Below are positions 36,374-44,752 of a stretch of 64,000 bases of DNA, in pieces. Source of the stretch: Verrucomicrobiota bacterium. GTDB lineage: Bacteria; Verrucomicrobiota; Verrucomicrobiia; Opitutales; Opitutaceae. Below the pieces are notes generated by a model, which was given only the letters and a program-made list of their open reading frames with translations, had not been told where the DNA came from and did no database searches. The stretch's first letter is position 1, and every line of letters starts with the position of its first letter. Where the stretch lies: NCBI GenBank assembly GCA_023416735.1, contig JAEZGX010000035.1, forward strand, positions 40,513 to 104,512, in the 5' to 3' direction. The translations under genes were made by a program, and so were the position numbers.

Positions 36374-37640
36374 AGGCGAGTCGGTAAGGAAGCGGGAACC
36401 GACCGGTGAGAGCGACGACGCGCTTCTTGGTGTCCGCGATCGCGGTCGGTTCGCGATCGGTGCCGATGGCGGCGAGGACCGCGTCGATGCAGGAAGCGAT
36501 TTCTTCCATGTCGGCTTCCTTGAAGCCGCGGCTCGTGACCGCGGGGGTGCCGAGGCGGATGCCGGAGCCCTGGAAAGGCGAACGGGTTTCGAACGGCACG
36601 GTGTTCTTGTTACACGTGATGTTCGCGAGATCGAGGGTCTCCTGGGCTTTCTTCGCGGTGAGCTCGGGGAACTTGGTGCGCAGATCGACGAGGAAGAGGT
36701 GATTGTCGGTGCCGCCGGAAACGAGCTTGTAGCCGCGCGACAGGAAGGCGGAGGCGAGGGCCTTGGCGTTTTTGACGATTTGCTCGGAGTAGGCCTTGAA
36801 CTCGGGCTTGAGGCATTCGCCGAAGCAGACGGCTTTCGCGGCGATGACGTGCATGAGCGGGCCGCCTTGAATGCCCGGGAAAACGGCGGAGTCGATGGCT
36901 TTGGCGTGCGCAGCCTTGCACATGATGAGACCGCCGCGCGGACCGCGCAGGGTTTTATGCGTGGTCGTCGTAACGAAATCGGCGTGGGGAACGGGCGAGG
37001 GATGAACGCCCGCGGCGACAAGGCCGGCGATATGCGCGATGTCGGCGAAGAGGAGCGCGCCGACGCTTTGAGCGATCTCGGCCATGCGGGCGAAATCGAT
37101 GATGCGCGAGTAGGCGGAGGCGCCGACGGTGATCATCTTCGGCTTTTCGCGTTGGGCGACGGCGGCGAGCTCGTCGTAGTCGATGAGGCCGTTGTCTTCG
37201 CGAACGCCGTATTGGCAGAAATTGTAGAGCTTGCCGGAAAAGTTGGCGGGATTGCCGTGCGTGAGATGGCCGCCGTGCGAAAGGTTCATGCCGAGAACCT
37301 TGTCACCCGGCTGGAGCACAGCGGCGTAAACCGCGGCGTTGGCCTGGGCGCCGGAGTGCGGCTGGACGTTGGCGTGCTCGGCGCCGAAAAGTTGTTTGGC
37401 GCGCTCGATGGCGAGGAGCTCGATCTTGTCGACGTATTCACAGCCGCCATACCAGCGCTTCGCGGGATAGCCCTCGGCGTATTTGTTGGTGAGGACGCTG
37501 CCCTGCGCCTCCATGACGGCGGGGTAGGTGAAGTTTTCGGAGGCGATCAGCTCGATGTGGCTCTGCTGGCGGTGAAACTCCTCCGAAATGGCGGAGTAAA
37601 CGAGCGGGTCGAGGGATTGAAGCGGCGAGGCGTTGAGCAT
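36372..37640 (-). CDS. glyA: serine hydroxymethyltransferase
   Basis: A 422-residue PLP enzyme. Visible: the N-terminal IELIASENFTYPAVMEAQGS motif, HSGAQANAAVY, the PLP-lysine motif VTTTTHKTLRGPRGG, and the folate-region SGIRLGTPAVTSRGF. It interconverts serine and glycine with tetrahydrofolate. It is followed on the same strand (upstream in coordinates) by a phosphatase gene; text-like repeat DNA lies in the gap. Confidence 0.97.
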   Translation of the reverse strand: MLNASPLQSLDPLVYSAISEEFHRQQSHIELIASENFTYPAVMEAQGSVLTNKYAEGYPAKRWYGGCEYVDKIELLAIERAKQLFGAEHANVQPHSGAQANAAVYAAVLQPGDKVLGMNLSHGGHLTHGNPANFSGKLYNFCQYGVREDNGLIDYDELAAVAQREKPKMITVGASAYSRIIDFARMAEIAQSVGALLFADIAHIAGLVAAGVHPSPVPHADFVTTTTHKTLRGPRGGLIMCKAAHAKAIDSAVFPGIQGGPLMHVIAAKAVCFGECLKPEFKAYSEQIVKNAKALASAFLSRGYKLVSGGTDNHLFLVDLRTKFPELTAKKAQETLDLANITCNKNTVPFETRSPFQGSGIRLGTPAVTSRGFKEADMEEIASCIDAVLAAIGTDREPTAIADTKKRVVALTGRFPLPYRLA

Positions 37641-37647
37641 GAGGAAG

Positions 37648-37733
37648 AGTTTCGAATTTGGATCTTCGATTTTCGAATTAGCCTGAAGGCTCAGCTAGGA
37701 TCGAAAATCGACCGGCGGGAATCCAAAATCACT
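37648..37733. repeat. GATTTTCGA-type repeat with nested hairpins upstream of glyA
   Basis: TCGATTTTCGA (37666-37676) and TCGAAAATCGA (37701-37711) form an 11-bp inverted pair. A small AGCC-tgaa-GGCT hairpin (37680-37691) sits between them, and GGAATCCAAAATC follows. The style matches the inserts in dnaE and purD. Confidence 0.65.
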
Positions 37734-38214
37734 GCGACTTGGAGGTCAGCCGTGTTTTGAGAAATTCGATGAGTGAGGGAATCGCCTCGACCATCTCGTC
37801 GCGGGAGATCTCGTAGATCTTGAGCGGGCCGCCGAAGGGGTCGGGAATCTCTTTGTCGGCGCCGTCGGGCATGAACTCGCGGAAAAGGTGAATGTGCTTC
37901 GGCGGCGGCTCGGCTTGGAGCTGGATCATCGCGCGATGCGATTCGGTCATGCAGATGATGACCGCCGCCCGATCGAGCATTTCCTGTGTGAGGGGGCGGC
38001 TGGTGTGTTGCGAGATGTCGATGCCGACCTTGCGGAGGGCGAGGACGGAGTTTTCCGACACGCGCTCGCCGGAGCGGGCGGCGACGCCGGCCGATTCGAC
38101 TTTGACGGAGCGGAGCGGCTCGGGCTGGGCGGCCAGAGCGTGCTGCAACAAGCCCGCAGCCATGGGGCTGCGGCAGATGTTGGCGGTGCAAACTACGAGC
38201 ACAGTGTCAGGCAT
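37729..38214 (-). CDS. low-molecular-weight protein-tyrosine phosphatase
   Basis: A 161-residue protein with the P-loop VVCTANICRSPMAAGLL (C-x5-R-S) near residue 12, and the general-acid region IPDPFGG. It removes phosphate from protein tyrosine or arginine residues. The start at 38214 (MPDTVLVV) places the P-loop at its normal distance from the N-terminus. Confidence 0.9.
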   Translation of the reverse strand: MPDTVLVVCTANICRSPMAAGLLQHALAAQPEPLRSVKVESAGVAARSGERVSENSVLALRKVGIDISQHTSRPLTQEMLDRAAVIICMTESHRAMIQLQAEPPPKHIHLFREFMPDGADKEIPDPFGGPLKIYEISRDEMVEAIPSLIEFLKTRLTSKSQ

Positions 38215-38286
38215 GAGCGAACGCCGAATGGACACCAAAATGCGGGGTTTGCAAAGGCCGGAGTCGGTAAGCGCGGTTCGACGACA

Positions 38287-39582
38287 TCATGTGCGGCGGA
38301 GCTGGCGTGCGCCGATGTCGCGGCGGAAATATTTGCTCGGGCACTGAATGGCGTCGCAGACGGCGTAAGCATCGACCGAAGCGTGACGGAGCGTGGGCGC
38401 GAGCGCGGTGACACCGAGAACGCGACCGCCGTTGGTGACGAGATGTCCGGCGGGGTTGCGGGCGGTGCCGGCGTGGAAAATCGAGACGGACGTCGGCAGG
38501 ATGGTGGGCAGGCCGATGAGATCGCCCTTGGCGTAGGAATTGGGGTAACCGCGCGCGGCGACGACGACGCAGAGCGCGTGTTCGGGGCGAATCTTCAGCT
38601 GGATGCGTGCGAGCTCGCCCTTGGTGGCGGCCCACAGGAGTTCGAGGAAATCGGTTTCGACGCGCGGGAGAACCACTTGGGTCTCGGGGTCGCCGAAACG
38701 GGTGTTGTATTCCAACACGCTCGGTCCAGCGGGAGTGAGCATGATGCCGATGAACAGCGTGCCTACGAAATGGATACCCTCGGCGGCGATGGCGTCGACA
38801 GACGGGCGGACGATTTCGCGATCGATGCGGGACAGGAGCGCGGGCGTGACGACCTCGGCGGGCGAGTAGGTGCCCATGCCGCCGGTGTTCGGGCCGGTGT
38901 CGCCGTCGCCGATGCGTTTGTGGTCCTGCGAAGTCGGAAGGATGACGTAATCGCGGCCGGAGACGACGACGAGGATGGAGGTTTCTTCGCCGGTGAGGCA
39001 GTCCTCGATCAGGATTTTAGAGTTTGGATTTTCGGTTTTCGATTGGGACGGAAGGGCGAGGAGCTGGTGGACGGCGGACTCGGCTTCGGCGTGGGTTTGG
39101 GCGACGACGACGCCCTTGCCGGCGGCGAGACCGTCGGCCTTGACGACGATCGGTGCGGGGCGGGAGCGGATGTAATCGGTCGCGGCGACCGGGTCGGAGA
39201 AGAACGCAGCGGGCGCAGTGGGGATTTGGTATTTTTGAAGGATTTCCTTCGTGTAGATTTTCGAAGCTTCGAGGCGCGCGCCGTCGGCTTTGGGGCCGTA
39301 GGCGGGGATGCCGATCTTGGCGAGTTCGTCGACGAGGCCGAGAGCGAGCGGGACTTCGGGGCCGACAACGACGAATTCGATGTTCAACCGTTGCGCGAGG
39401 GCGACGAGGCCCGGAACGTCATCGGCGGCGACGGCTTCGCACGTGGCAAGCTCGGCGATGCCCGGGTTACCGGGCGCGCAGAAGAGCTTGGGGGCGGAAG
39501 GCGAACGGTGAAGCGCGGCGACGAGCGCGTGTTCGCGTCCGCCGGAGCCGACGACGAGGATGGAACGAGGGAGGTTGGGCAT
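38287..39582 (-). CDS. purD: phosphoribosylamine-glycine ligase
   Basis: A 431-residue ATP-grasp enzyme of purine synthesis. Seen: ILVVGSGGREHALV, the VVVGPEVPLALGLVDEL region, IVVKADGLAAGKGV (ATP-binding), GPNTGGMGTYSPAEV and EYNTRFGDPETQVVLPR. A low-complexity segment at about residues 178-191 (SQSKTENPNSKILI) replaces the usual loop before the GEE motif and matches text-like repeat DNA. Confidence 0.95.
   Translation of the reverse strand: MPNLPRSILVVGSGGREHALVAALHRSPSAPKLFCAPGNPGIAELATCEAVAADDVPGLVALAQRLNIEFVVVGPEVPLALGLVDELAKIGIPAYGPKADGARLEASKIYTKEILQKYQIPTAPAAFFSDPVAATDYIRSRPAPIVVKADGLAAGKGVVVAQTHAEAESAVHQLLALPSQSKTENPNSKILIEDCLTGEETSILVVVSGRDYVILPTSQDHKRIGDGDTGPNTGGMGTYSPAEVVTPALLSRIDREIVRPSVDAIAAEGIHFVGTLFIGIMLTPAGPSVLEYNTRFGDPETQVVLPRVETDFLELLWAATKGELARIQLKIRPEHALCVVVAARGYPNSYAKGDLIGLPTILPTSVSIFHAGTARNPAGHLVTNGGRVLGVTALAPTLRHASVDAYAVCDAIQCPSKYFRRDIGARQLRRT
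39010..39050. repeat. text-like repeat embedded in purD
   Basis: AGAGTTTGGATTTTCGGTTT and following CGATT sequence lies in frame in the ATP-grasp loop, with the same word pattern as 37648-37733. Confidence 0.6.
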
Positions 39583-39657
39583 GAAGGTGACGGGTGCTGA
39601 AGGGGCGGCGTGAATCCAACTGGATTCTTCGCTGCGGCTCGGAATGGCGAAAACGGG

Positions 39658-41565
39658 TTAGAGCACCTGGAGTTTTTGGCGGTAGAAGGAGACGACTTCG
39701 TCGGGGTCGTCGGTGAAAAGGACGTAGTCGAGGATCCACGCGGGCGCTCGTTTGGTGACGACCATTTGGCGCAGCTGTTTGCGGAGGTCGCCCCAGAAGC
39801 GGGCGTTGAAGAACACGTAGGGCACGCGCGGGCGAATGCCGAGTTTGAGGTTGCACATCTCGATGCCGATTTCCTCCAGCGTGCCGACGCCGCCAACGTT
39901 GAAGATGCAAAAATCGGCGGCTTCGAACCACTTTTGACGGAAGTGGCGGGATGCTTCCTGGAACGTATTGAAAAAATCAACACCGAGTTCGGGTGGCTGG
40001 GCTTCGAGTTCGAGGAAGCAGGCACCGGTGAGTGCGCCTTTGGAACGGGCTTGTTCGGTGGCAAGGCGCATGACGCCGCCGCCGCCGCCGGTGAGGACGC
40101 CGAGATTGTGGCCGAAGAAACCGGTGAGCTTGTCGACGAGTCCGGAGATGCGGGCGGTATCCGGAGCGTCGAGACCGACGGCGGAGCCGTAGAACGCGAG
40201 GATGGTGCACTCCTGGAACTTGCGGGCGATTTCCTCGCGGACGAAGAAGCCGTGGTCCTTCTTGTAAGTGTGGCAATAGAGATCGCCGCTCATCTCGTCA
40301 TACCAGTAAACCTGGAGGCCGATGGCATCGAACATGTCGAGACGCGCGTGCGCGTTGCTCGAGAGGAAGTATCCGTGAGTGCGTGACGCGTGCCGGAAGA
40401 TGAGGCGCTTCGGGCGAACCTCGCCGATGCGGGTGACGAGCTCGGTGTGTTCGAGCAGGTCGGGGAAGTAATCGAGGACGAGGGTGTCGGCGTTGTCGGG
40501 CGCGGCGTCGAGCGCCTGAATCATGGTGCGGTGTCCGCCGGAGTCGCCGTTTTCGCCGAGGACTTTTTTCAGGTCGTCGCCGAAACGCATGAAGAGCGAC
40601 CGATTCTCCATCGTGGCGCTCTGATGTTTGACGGTGATCTTAGTGCGCGGCTTGGACACGGCGTTGTCGCGCGCCGGGTGAGAGTCGATCGCCTTGTAGA
40701 GTTCGGTAGCGGCGGCGAAGAGGCGTTGGCGTTTCTTCGCCAAGGTTTTGAATTCGGGATCGTCGGCTTCGGGGGCGCGGAAGATTTCGACGGAGACGAG
40801 CGGGTTGACGACGGGTTGATCGCCCGAGTTGTAGATCTCGAGCATGATGTTCGTGCCGAACGTCTTGATCGGGTCGAGGAGGATGGCGCTGGTGTGGATG
40901 CCGAAGTTGCCCTGTCCCTGGTTGAGGACGACGAAGTGCTCTTTCAGATACATCGAGCAGCTCGTGAGGATGCCGGAGTGGGGCGGAATGGTGAGCGGGG
41001 ACGCTTCGTGGCGGACCTGAACCTTGTCGATGAAGGCGCGACCGGCGTTGCCGCTGACAATGCGCTCGAAGGAGAGCCGTTGGAGCTTGGGGTTGAGCGT
41101 GTAGGAAACCTGGTGGGGCGTGAGATAGACGCGGCCGTCGCGGTCGATCGAGATGGTGTTGGGCAGCTTGAGACGGTTTTCCTTCACGGCGTCCCAAATC
41201 TCCGCGGTGGAAAGTTTGCACGCGGCCGGTGCGTGGAAGAGGCGGCCGACGGGGGCGCCGGAACGGAGGAGTTTTTTCCAATAGGGGGCGTTGGGAAAAC
41301 TCGGATCGAAAATGAAAGCGTCGACGTTGAGTTCGAGTCGGTTGCCTTCGACGCGGGGCGAACCGTGGGTGAGCATCTCGATGCCGATGCGGGCGAGCGA
41401 GCTGCGCTCGGTGAACTTGAGATCGGGAAGGATGGATTTGAGGAAATCGAACTCGGCGGGGTTGCGCGGCCAGAACGCGAGGGTGAGAGCGACGGTGCGT
41501 TCGTCCTTGTTTTTGACGGTGAGGATCTGGCCGTCCTGGCTGGTCCAGAATTGGTCGGGATTCAT
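39658..41565 (-). CDS. large protein with C-terminal LOG/lysine-decarboxylase-like domain
   Basis: A 635-residue protein. The C-terminal 230 residues have the LOG-family Rossmann pattern: YGSAVGLD, the nucleotide-binding GVLTGGGGGVMRLATEQA, and NVGGVGTLEEIGIEM, close to the PGGxGTxxE motif but with Val in place of Pro. The N-terminal 400 residues have no domain I recognise. LOG enzymes usually cleave nucleoside monophosphates, so a nucleotide-related activity is possible; the N-terminal role is open. Confidence 0.75.
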   Translation of the reverse strand: MNPDQFWTSQDGQILTVKNKDERTVALTLAFWPRNPAEFDFLKSILPDLKFTERSSLARIGIEMLTHGSPRVEGNRLELNVDAFIFDPSFPNAPYWKKLLRSGAPVGRLFHAPAACKLSTAEIWDAVKENRLKLPNTISIDRDGRVYLTPHQVSYTLNPKLQRLSFERIVSGNAGRAFIDKVQVRHEASPLTIPPHSGILTSCSMYLKEHFVVLNQGQGNFGIHTSAILLDPIKTFGTNIMLEIYNSGDQPVVNPLVSVEIFRAPEADDPEFKTLAKKRQRLFAAATELYKAIDSHPARDNAVSKPRTKITVKHQSATMENRSLFMRFGDDLKKVLGENGDSGGHRTMIQALDAAPDNADTLVLDYFPDLLEHTELVTRIGEVRPKRLIFRHASRTHGYFLSSNAHARLDMFDAIGLQVYWYDEMSGDLYCHTYKKDHGFFVREEIARKFQECTILAFYGSAVGLDAPDTARISGLVDKLTGFFGHNLGVLTGGGGGVMRLATEQARSKGALTGACFLELEAQPPELGVDFFNTFQEASRHFRQKWFEAADFCIFNVGGVGTLEEIGIEMCNLKLGIRPRVPYVFFNARFWGDLRKQLRQMVVTKRAPAWILDYVLFTDDPDEVVSFYRQKLQVL

Positions 41566-41712
41566 GAAAAGCGGGAGATTGAGGGGCGTCGTCAGGGCGA
41601 CACAAGCGGGGAGTAATTGATTGCTATCGGGCGGCGTGGGTGGCAGACCCGAAAATCCGCGGCACAAAACGTGTCGCCGGTTTTCACATACTGCTTCCCG
41701 AAATCCCCCCAC

Positions 41713-42474
41713 ATGAAATTAACGTCCCTTCTTCCGGCCTTGGCGCTGGTGCTCGGTCTCACGGCTGCGTCGCGCGCGCAGGATAACTCTGCGACGCCTG
41801 CTCAGTCGGCGGCGGCCACGGCCGCGCCGGCGGCGAACTTCACGGACGAGCAAGTGGCCGAGCAACTCGGCTGGATGCTGGGACGGCAGTCGGGTTTGCG
41901 GGAGCTGGATTTCTCGGAAGCGGAAGTGGAGGCGGTGATCAAGGGCCTGCGCGCCGCGGCTTCGGGCGAGGATTCGCCGCAGGACCTGGATGCGATTCGC
42001 GGATCGTTCCAGAGCTTCATGGAACGCAAGCAGACGACGTATCTCGGCCGCATGCGCGAGCAGAGCACGACGGAAGGCACGGCGTTCATGGAGCAGATGA
42101 AGGCGAAGAGCGGCGTGGTGGTGCTGCCGAGCGGGCTGGCCTATGAGATCGAGAACCCGGGTTCGGGTGTGTCGCCGAAGCCGGAAGACACGGTGCGCGT
42201 GCACTACACGGGCAAGCTGGTCAACGGGACCGTGTTCGACAGCTCGGTGGAGCGCGGAGAGCCGATCGAAATTCGTTTGAATGAAGTCATCCCTGGCTGG
42301 ACCGAAGGGCTGCAGAAGATTTCGAAGGGCGGAAAGATGAAGCTCTATATTCCGCCGCAACTCGCCTACGGCGAGAACGGCCAAGGCGAGATTCCGCCGG
42401 CGGCGACGCTGGTGTTCGATGTCGAATTGATTGATGTGAATCCGCCCGCCGCGGCAGAAGCGACGAACGAGTGA
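41713..42474 (+). CDS. FKBP-type peptidyl-prolyl isomerase (FkpA/Mip-like)
   Basis: A 253-residue exported protein with signal peptide (cleavage near ASRA-QD), an N-terminal helical dimerisation region, and a C-terminal FKBP domain (VRVHYTGKLVNGTVFDSS, GWTEGLQKISKGGKMKLYIP, AYGENGQGEIPPAATLVFDV). It probably helps fold outer-membrane or periplasmic proteins. The start at 41713 follows family length and gives the signal peptide. Confidence 0.92.
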   Translation: MKLTSLLPALALVLGLTAASRAQDNSATPAQSAAATAAPAANFTDEQVAEQLGWMLGRQSGLRELDFSEAEVEAVIKGLRAAASGEDSPQDLDAIRGSFQSFMERKQTTYLGRMREQSTTEGTAFMEQMKAKSGVVVLPSGLAYEIENPGSGVSPKPEDTVRVHYTGKLVNGTVFDSSVERGEPIEIRLNEVIPGWTEGLQKISKGGKMKLYIPPQLAYGENGQGEIPPAATLVFDVELIDVNPPAAAEATNE

Positions 42475-42498
42475 GGCGAGAAAATTTTCGATGAACGA

Positions 42499-42525
42499 AG
42501 CCCCGGTGGAATGCCGGGGCTTTTT
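42499..42525 (+). terminator. rho-independent terminator after the FKBP gene
   Basis: Perfect 8-bp stem AGCCCCGG / CCGGGGCT with a 7-nt loop and five T residues. Confidence 0.87.
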
Positions 42526-42612
42526 CTTTGGGGGTGAAAGACGGTGCGACCACGGCGGCCGGTTTTCGCGATTGGCAAGGACGGAGGCGCAACGTTGGGT
42601 TGTGGAACTGAC

Positions 42613-43167
42613 ATGAACGCGGCTGACGTGAATCTTTACCTCGTGGGTTTTATGGGCACGGGGAAGACGACGATCGGGCGCGCGGTCGCGCAGCGGCTGG
42701 GTTTCGAAATGATCGACAGCGACCAGGAAATCGAGCGGCAGCATGGGCGGACGATCGCGGATATTTTTGCGACGGACGGTGAGTCGGCGTTTCGGGCGAT
42801 GGAGCGGACCTTCATCGAAGGCGGTCATGTGGCGACGCGCGCGGTGGTGTCGTGTGGCGGCGGACTCGTGGTGCAGCCGGGGATGTTGGACGCGTTGAAA
42901 AAGCGTGGCGTGGTGGTGTGCCTGCATGCGTCGATTGAAACGATTCTTGCGCGCACGGCGCGGCACCGGCATCGGCCCTTGTTGAACGTGGAGGATCCGG
43001 AGGTGCGGGTGCGCGCGTTGTATGCGGCGCGCGAACCGATCTACAAGCAGGCGGGGACGGTGATTTTGACGGATGCGAGGCCTTTGAACGACATTGTTTC
43101 GCATGTCATGCGGGCGTGGCGGCGGGATGCGCAGGAGTTCGTGCGTGCGCGGGAAAGGCGGGGATGA
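42613..43167 (+). CDS. aroK: shikimate kinase
   Basis: A 184-residue kinase with the P-loop GFMGTGKTTIG, the shikimate-binding DSDQEIERQHG, and the Walker-B-like VVSCGGGLVV. It phosphorylates shikimate in aromatic amino acid synthesis. The ATG at 42613 gives the normal length and puts the P-loop near residue 15. It overlaps queG (ATGA). Confidence 0.92.
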   Translation: MNAADVNLYLVGFMGTGKTTIGRAVAQRLGFEMIDSDQEIERQHGRTIADIFATDGESAFRAMERTFIEGGHVATRAVVSCGGGLVVQPGMLDALKKRGVVVCLHASIETILARTARHRHRPLLNVEDPEVRVRALYAAREPIYKQAGTVILTDARPLNDIVSHVMRAWRRDAQEFVRARERRG

Positions 43168-44342
43168 GCGTGGAGCGCAGGGAGGAGTTGCGGCGGCGGT
43201 TGCGCGCGCTCGGTTTCGACGTGGTGCGGTTCGCGGCGGCGGAGCCGTTGTTGAAAGATCGCGCGGCGCTGGATGATTGGTTGCGAGAAGGGAGGCAGGG
43301 CGAGATGGGCTGGATGGCGCGGACGGCGGAGAAGCGAGGCAATCCGTCGCTCGTGTTGGCGGGGGTGAAGACGGTGATCGCGCTTGCGGTGAATTATGGA
43401 AGCGGGGAGCAGGCCGCCGGGAGCACGGAGGAAGGCGCGGGCGGGCCGGTGTGGGCGCGGTATGCGCTGCACGAGGATTATCACGATACGGTGAAGCCCG
43501 GTTTGGTGGCGGCGGGAAAGGCGATCGAGGAAGTTTACGGGGTGAGTGGCGAAGATTACCGCTACTACGTGGACACGGGCCCGGTGTTGGAACGGAGCTG
43601 GGCGGCGCGCGCGGGCGTGGGATTTGTGGGGAAGAACGCGATGATGATTTCGCGCGAGCATGGGAACTGGTTGTTGCTCGCGGCGATTTTGACTCGTGCG
43701 GAGATCGAGCCTGACGAGGCGCTGCGCAATCGTTCGGTGACGGCGGGAGCAGAAGGGTCAGTAGGGTTATTGTGCGGGAAATGCACCCGGTGTCTGGACG
43801 CATGTCCGACGCAGGCGTTGGTGGCGCCGGGCGTGGTGGATTCGCGTCGGTGCGTGTCGTATCAGACCATCGAGAATCGCGGAGCGATTCCGCGCGAGCT
43901 GCGGGCGGGAATCGGGCAACGGATCTACGGGTGCGATGTGTGCGCGGAGGTGTGTCCGTGGAATCGCTTTGCGCAGGCTGGGCGCGACGTGTTGTTGGTA
44001 GCGCGACGAGAACTGGGCGAGTTGACGCTGCAGGAGATTTTGGAGCTCACGCCGGAGCGATTCGCGGCGGTGTTTCGGCGGACGCCGATCAAACGGGCGA
44101 AGCTGGCGGGATTGTTGCGGAATGCCTGCATCGTGGCGGGAAATACGCGGGACGAGCGTGTGTTGGAGGATCTGATACGTCTCGCGGGCGAAGGGGTGCC
44201 GCTCGTCCGCGCGCACGCGGTTTGGGCGGTGTTTCGAATCGCGGGCGCAGAGCGGGCGCGAGAGGTGTTGAAGGAAGCGCGCGAACGGGAAACGGACGAG
44301 GCAGTGCTCGCGGAGTATCGTGCGGAGGAGAGCGAAGGCTGA
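43164..44342 (+). CDS. queG: epoxyqueuosine reductase
   Basis: A 392-residue cobalamin-dependent iron-sulfur enzyme. Two [4Fe-4S] sites are visible: CGKCTRCLDACPTQALV and CDVCAEVCPWNRF. The N-terminal VKTVIALAVNYGSGE region and a C-terminal HEAT-repeat-like part (about 320-392) match QueG. It makes queuosine in tRNA from epoxyqueuosine. It starts inside the aroK stop codon. Confidence 0.93.
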   Translation: MSVERREELRRRLRALGFDVVRFAAAEPLLKDRAALDDWLREGRQGEMGWMARTAEKRGNPSLVLAGVKTVIALAVNYGSGEQAAGSTEEGAGGPVWARYALHEDYHDTVKPGLVAAGKAIEEVYGVSGEDYRYYVDTGPVLERSWAARAGVGFVGKNAMMISREHGNWLLLAAILTRAEIEPDEALRNRSVTAGAEGSVGLLCGKCTRCLDACPTQALVAPGVVDSRRCVSYQTIENRGAIPRELRAGIGQRIYGCDVCAEVCPWNRFAQAGRDVLLVARRELGELTLQEILELTPERFAAVFRRTPIKRAKLAGLLRNACIVAGNTRDERVLEDLIRLAGEGVPLVRAHAVWAVFRIAGAERAREVLKEARERETDEAVLAEYRAEESEG

Positions 44343-44350
44343 GGCCCGCG

Positions 44351-44752
44351 CTACTTGAAGATCTCATTCATGCGCGCGACGAAGGCCGGAGGCGGGCGCG
44401 TGGGTTGACCGCGCAGATCGCAGAACGCATGGGCGGAGGCGCCGGTGGCGAGCAGTTCGTCGCCGCGGAAAACCTCGTAGTCGATGCGAATGCGGAGGAG
44501 AGGTTTCTCGCGGATCGTGGCGACGATCGTGAGCGTGTCGTCGTAGAGCGCGGGCCGACGGTATTTGGCGCTCACCTCGAGCACGGGGATGCGATAGCCG
44601 TCGGTTTCGAGCTGACGATAAGGGAAGCCTTGTTCGCGGAGAAGTTGGGTGCGCGCGACTTCGAACCACGGCAGGTAGTTGGCATGATAGACGATGCCCA
44701 TCATGTCGGTTTCGGCGTAGCGGACCGTAACGGTGGCGCGGGTTTGGATCAT
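44351..44752 (-). CDS. acyl-CoA thioesterase (YbgC/4HBT family)
   Basis: A 133-residue hotdog-fold protein with the YbgC active-site motif YAETDMMGIVYHANYLPWFE (Asp near residue 16). It hydrolyses acyl-CoA or related thioesters. It overlaps the GT4 gene by four bases on the same strand. Its position beside lipid-module genes may be functional, but YbgC proteins also occur in other contexts. Confidence 0.88.
   Translation of the reverse strand: MIQTRATVTVRYAETDMMGIVYHANYLPWFEVARTQLLREQGFPYRQLETDGYRIPVLEVSAKYRRPALYDDTLTIVATIREKPLLRIRIDYEVFRGDELLATGASAHAFCDLRGQPTRPPPAFVARMNEIFK

Noticed and set aside
44351..44752. Thioesterase as a core member of the lipid module
   Set aside because: YbgC-type thioesterases occur in many contexts. 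Adjacency and a coupled start alone do not prove participation.
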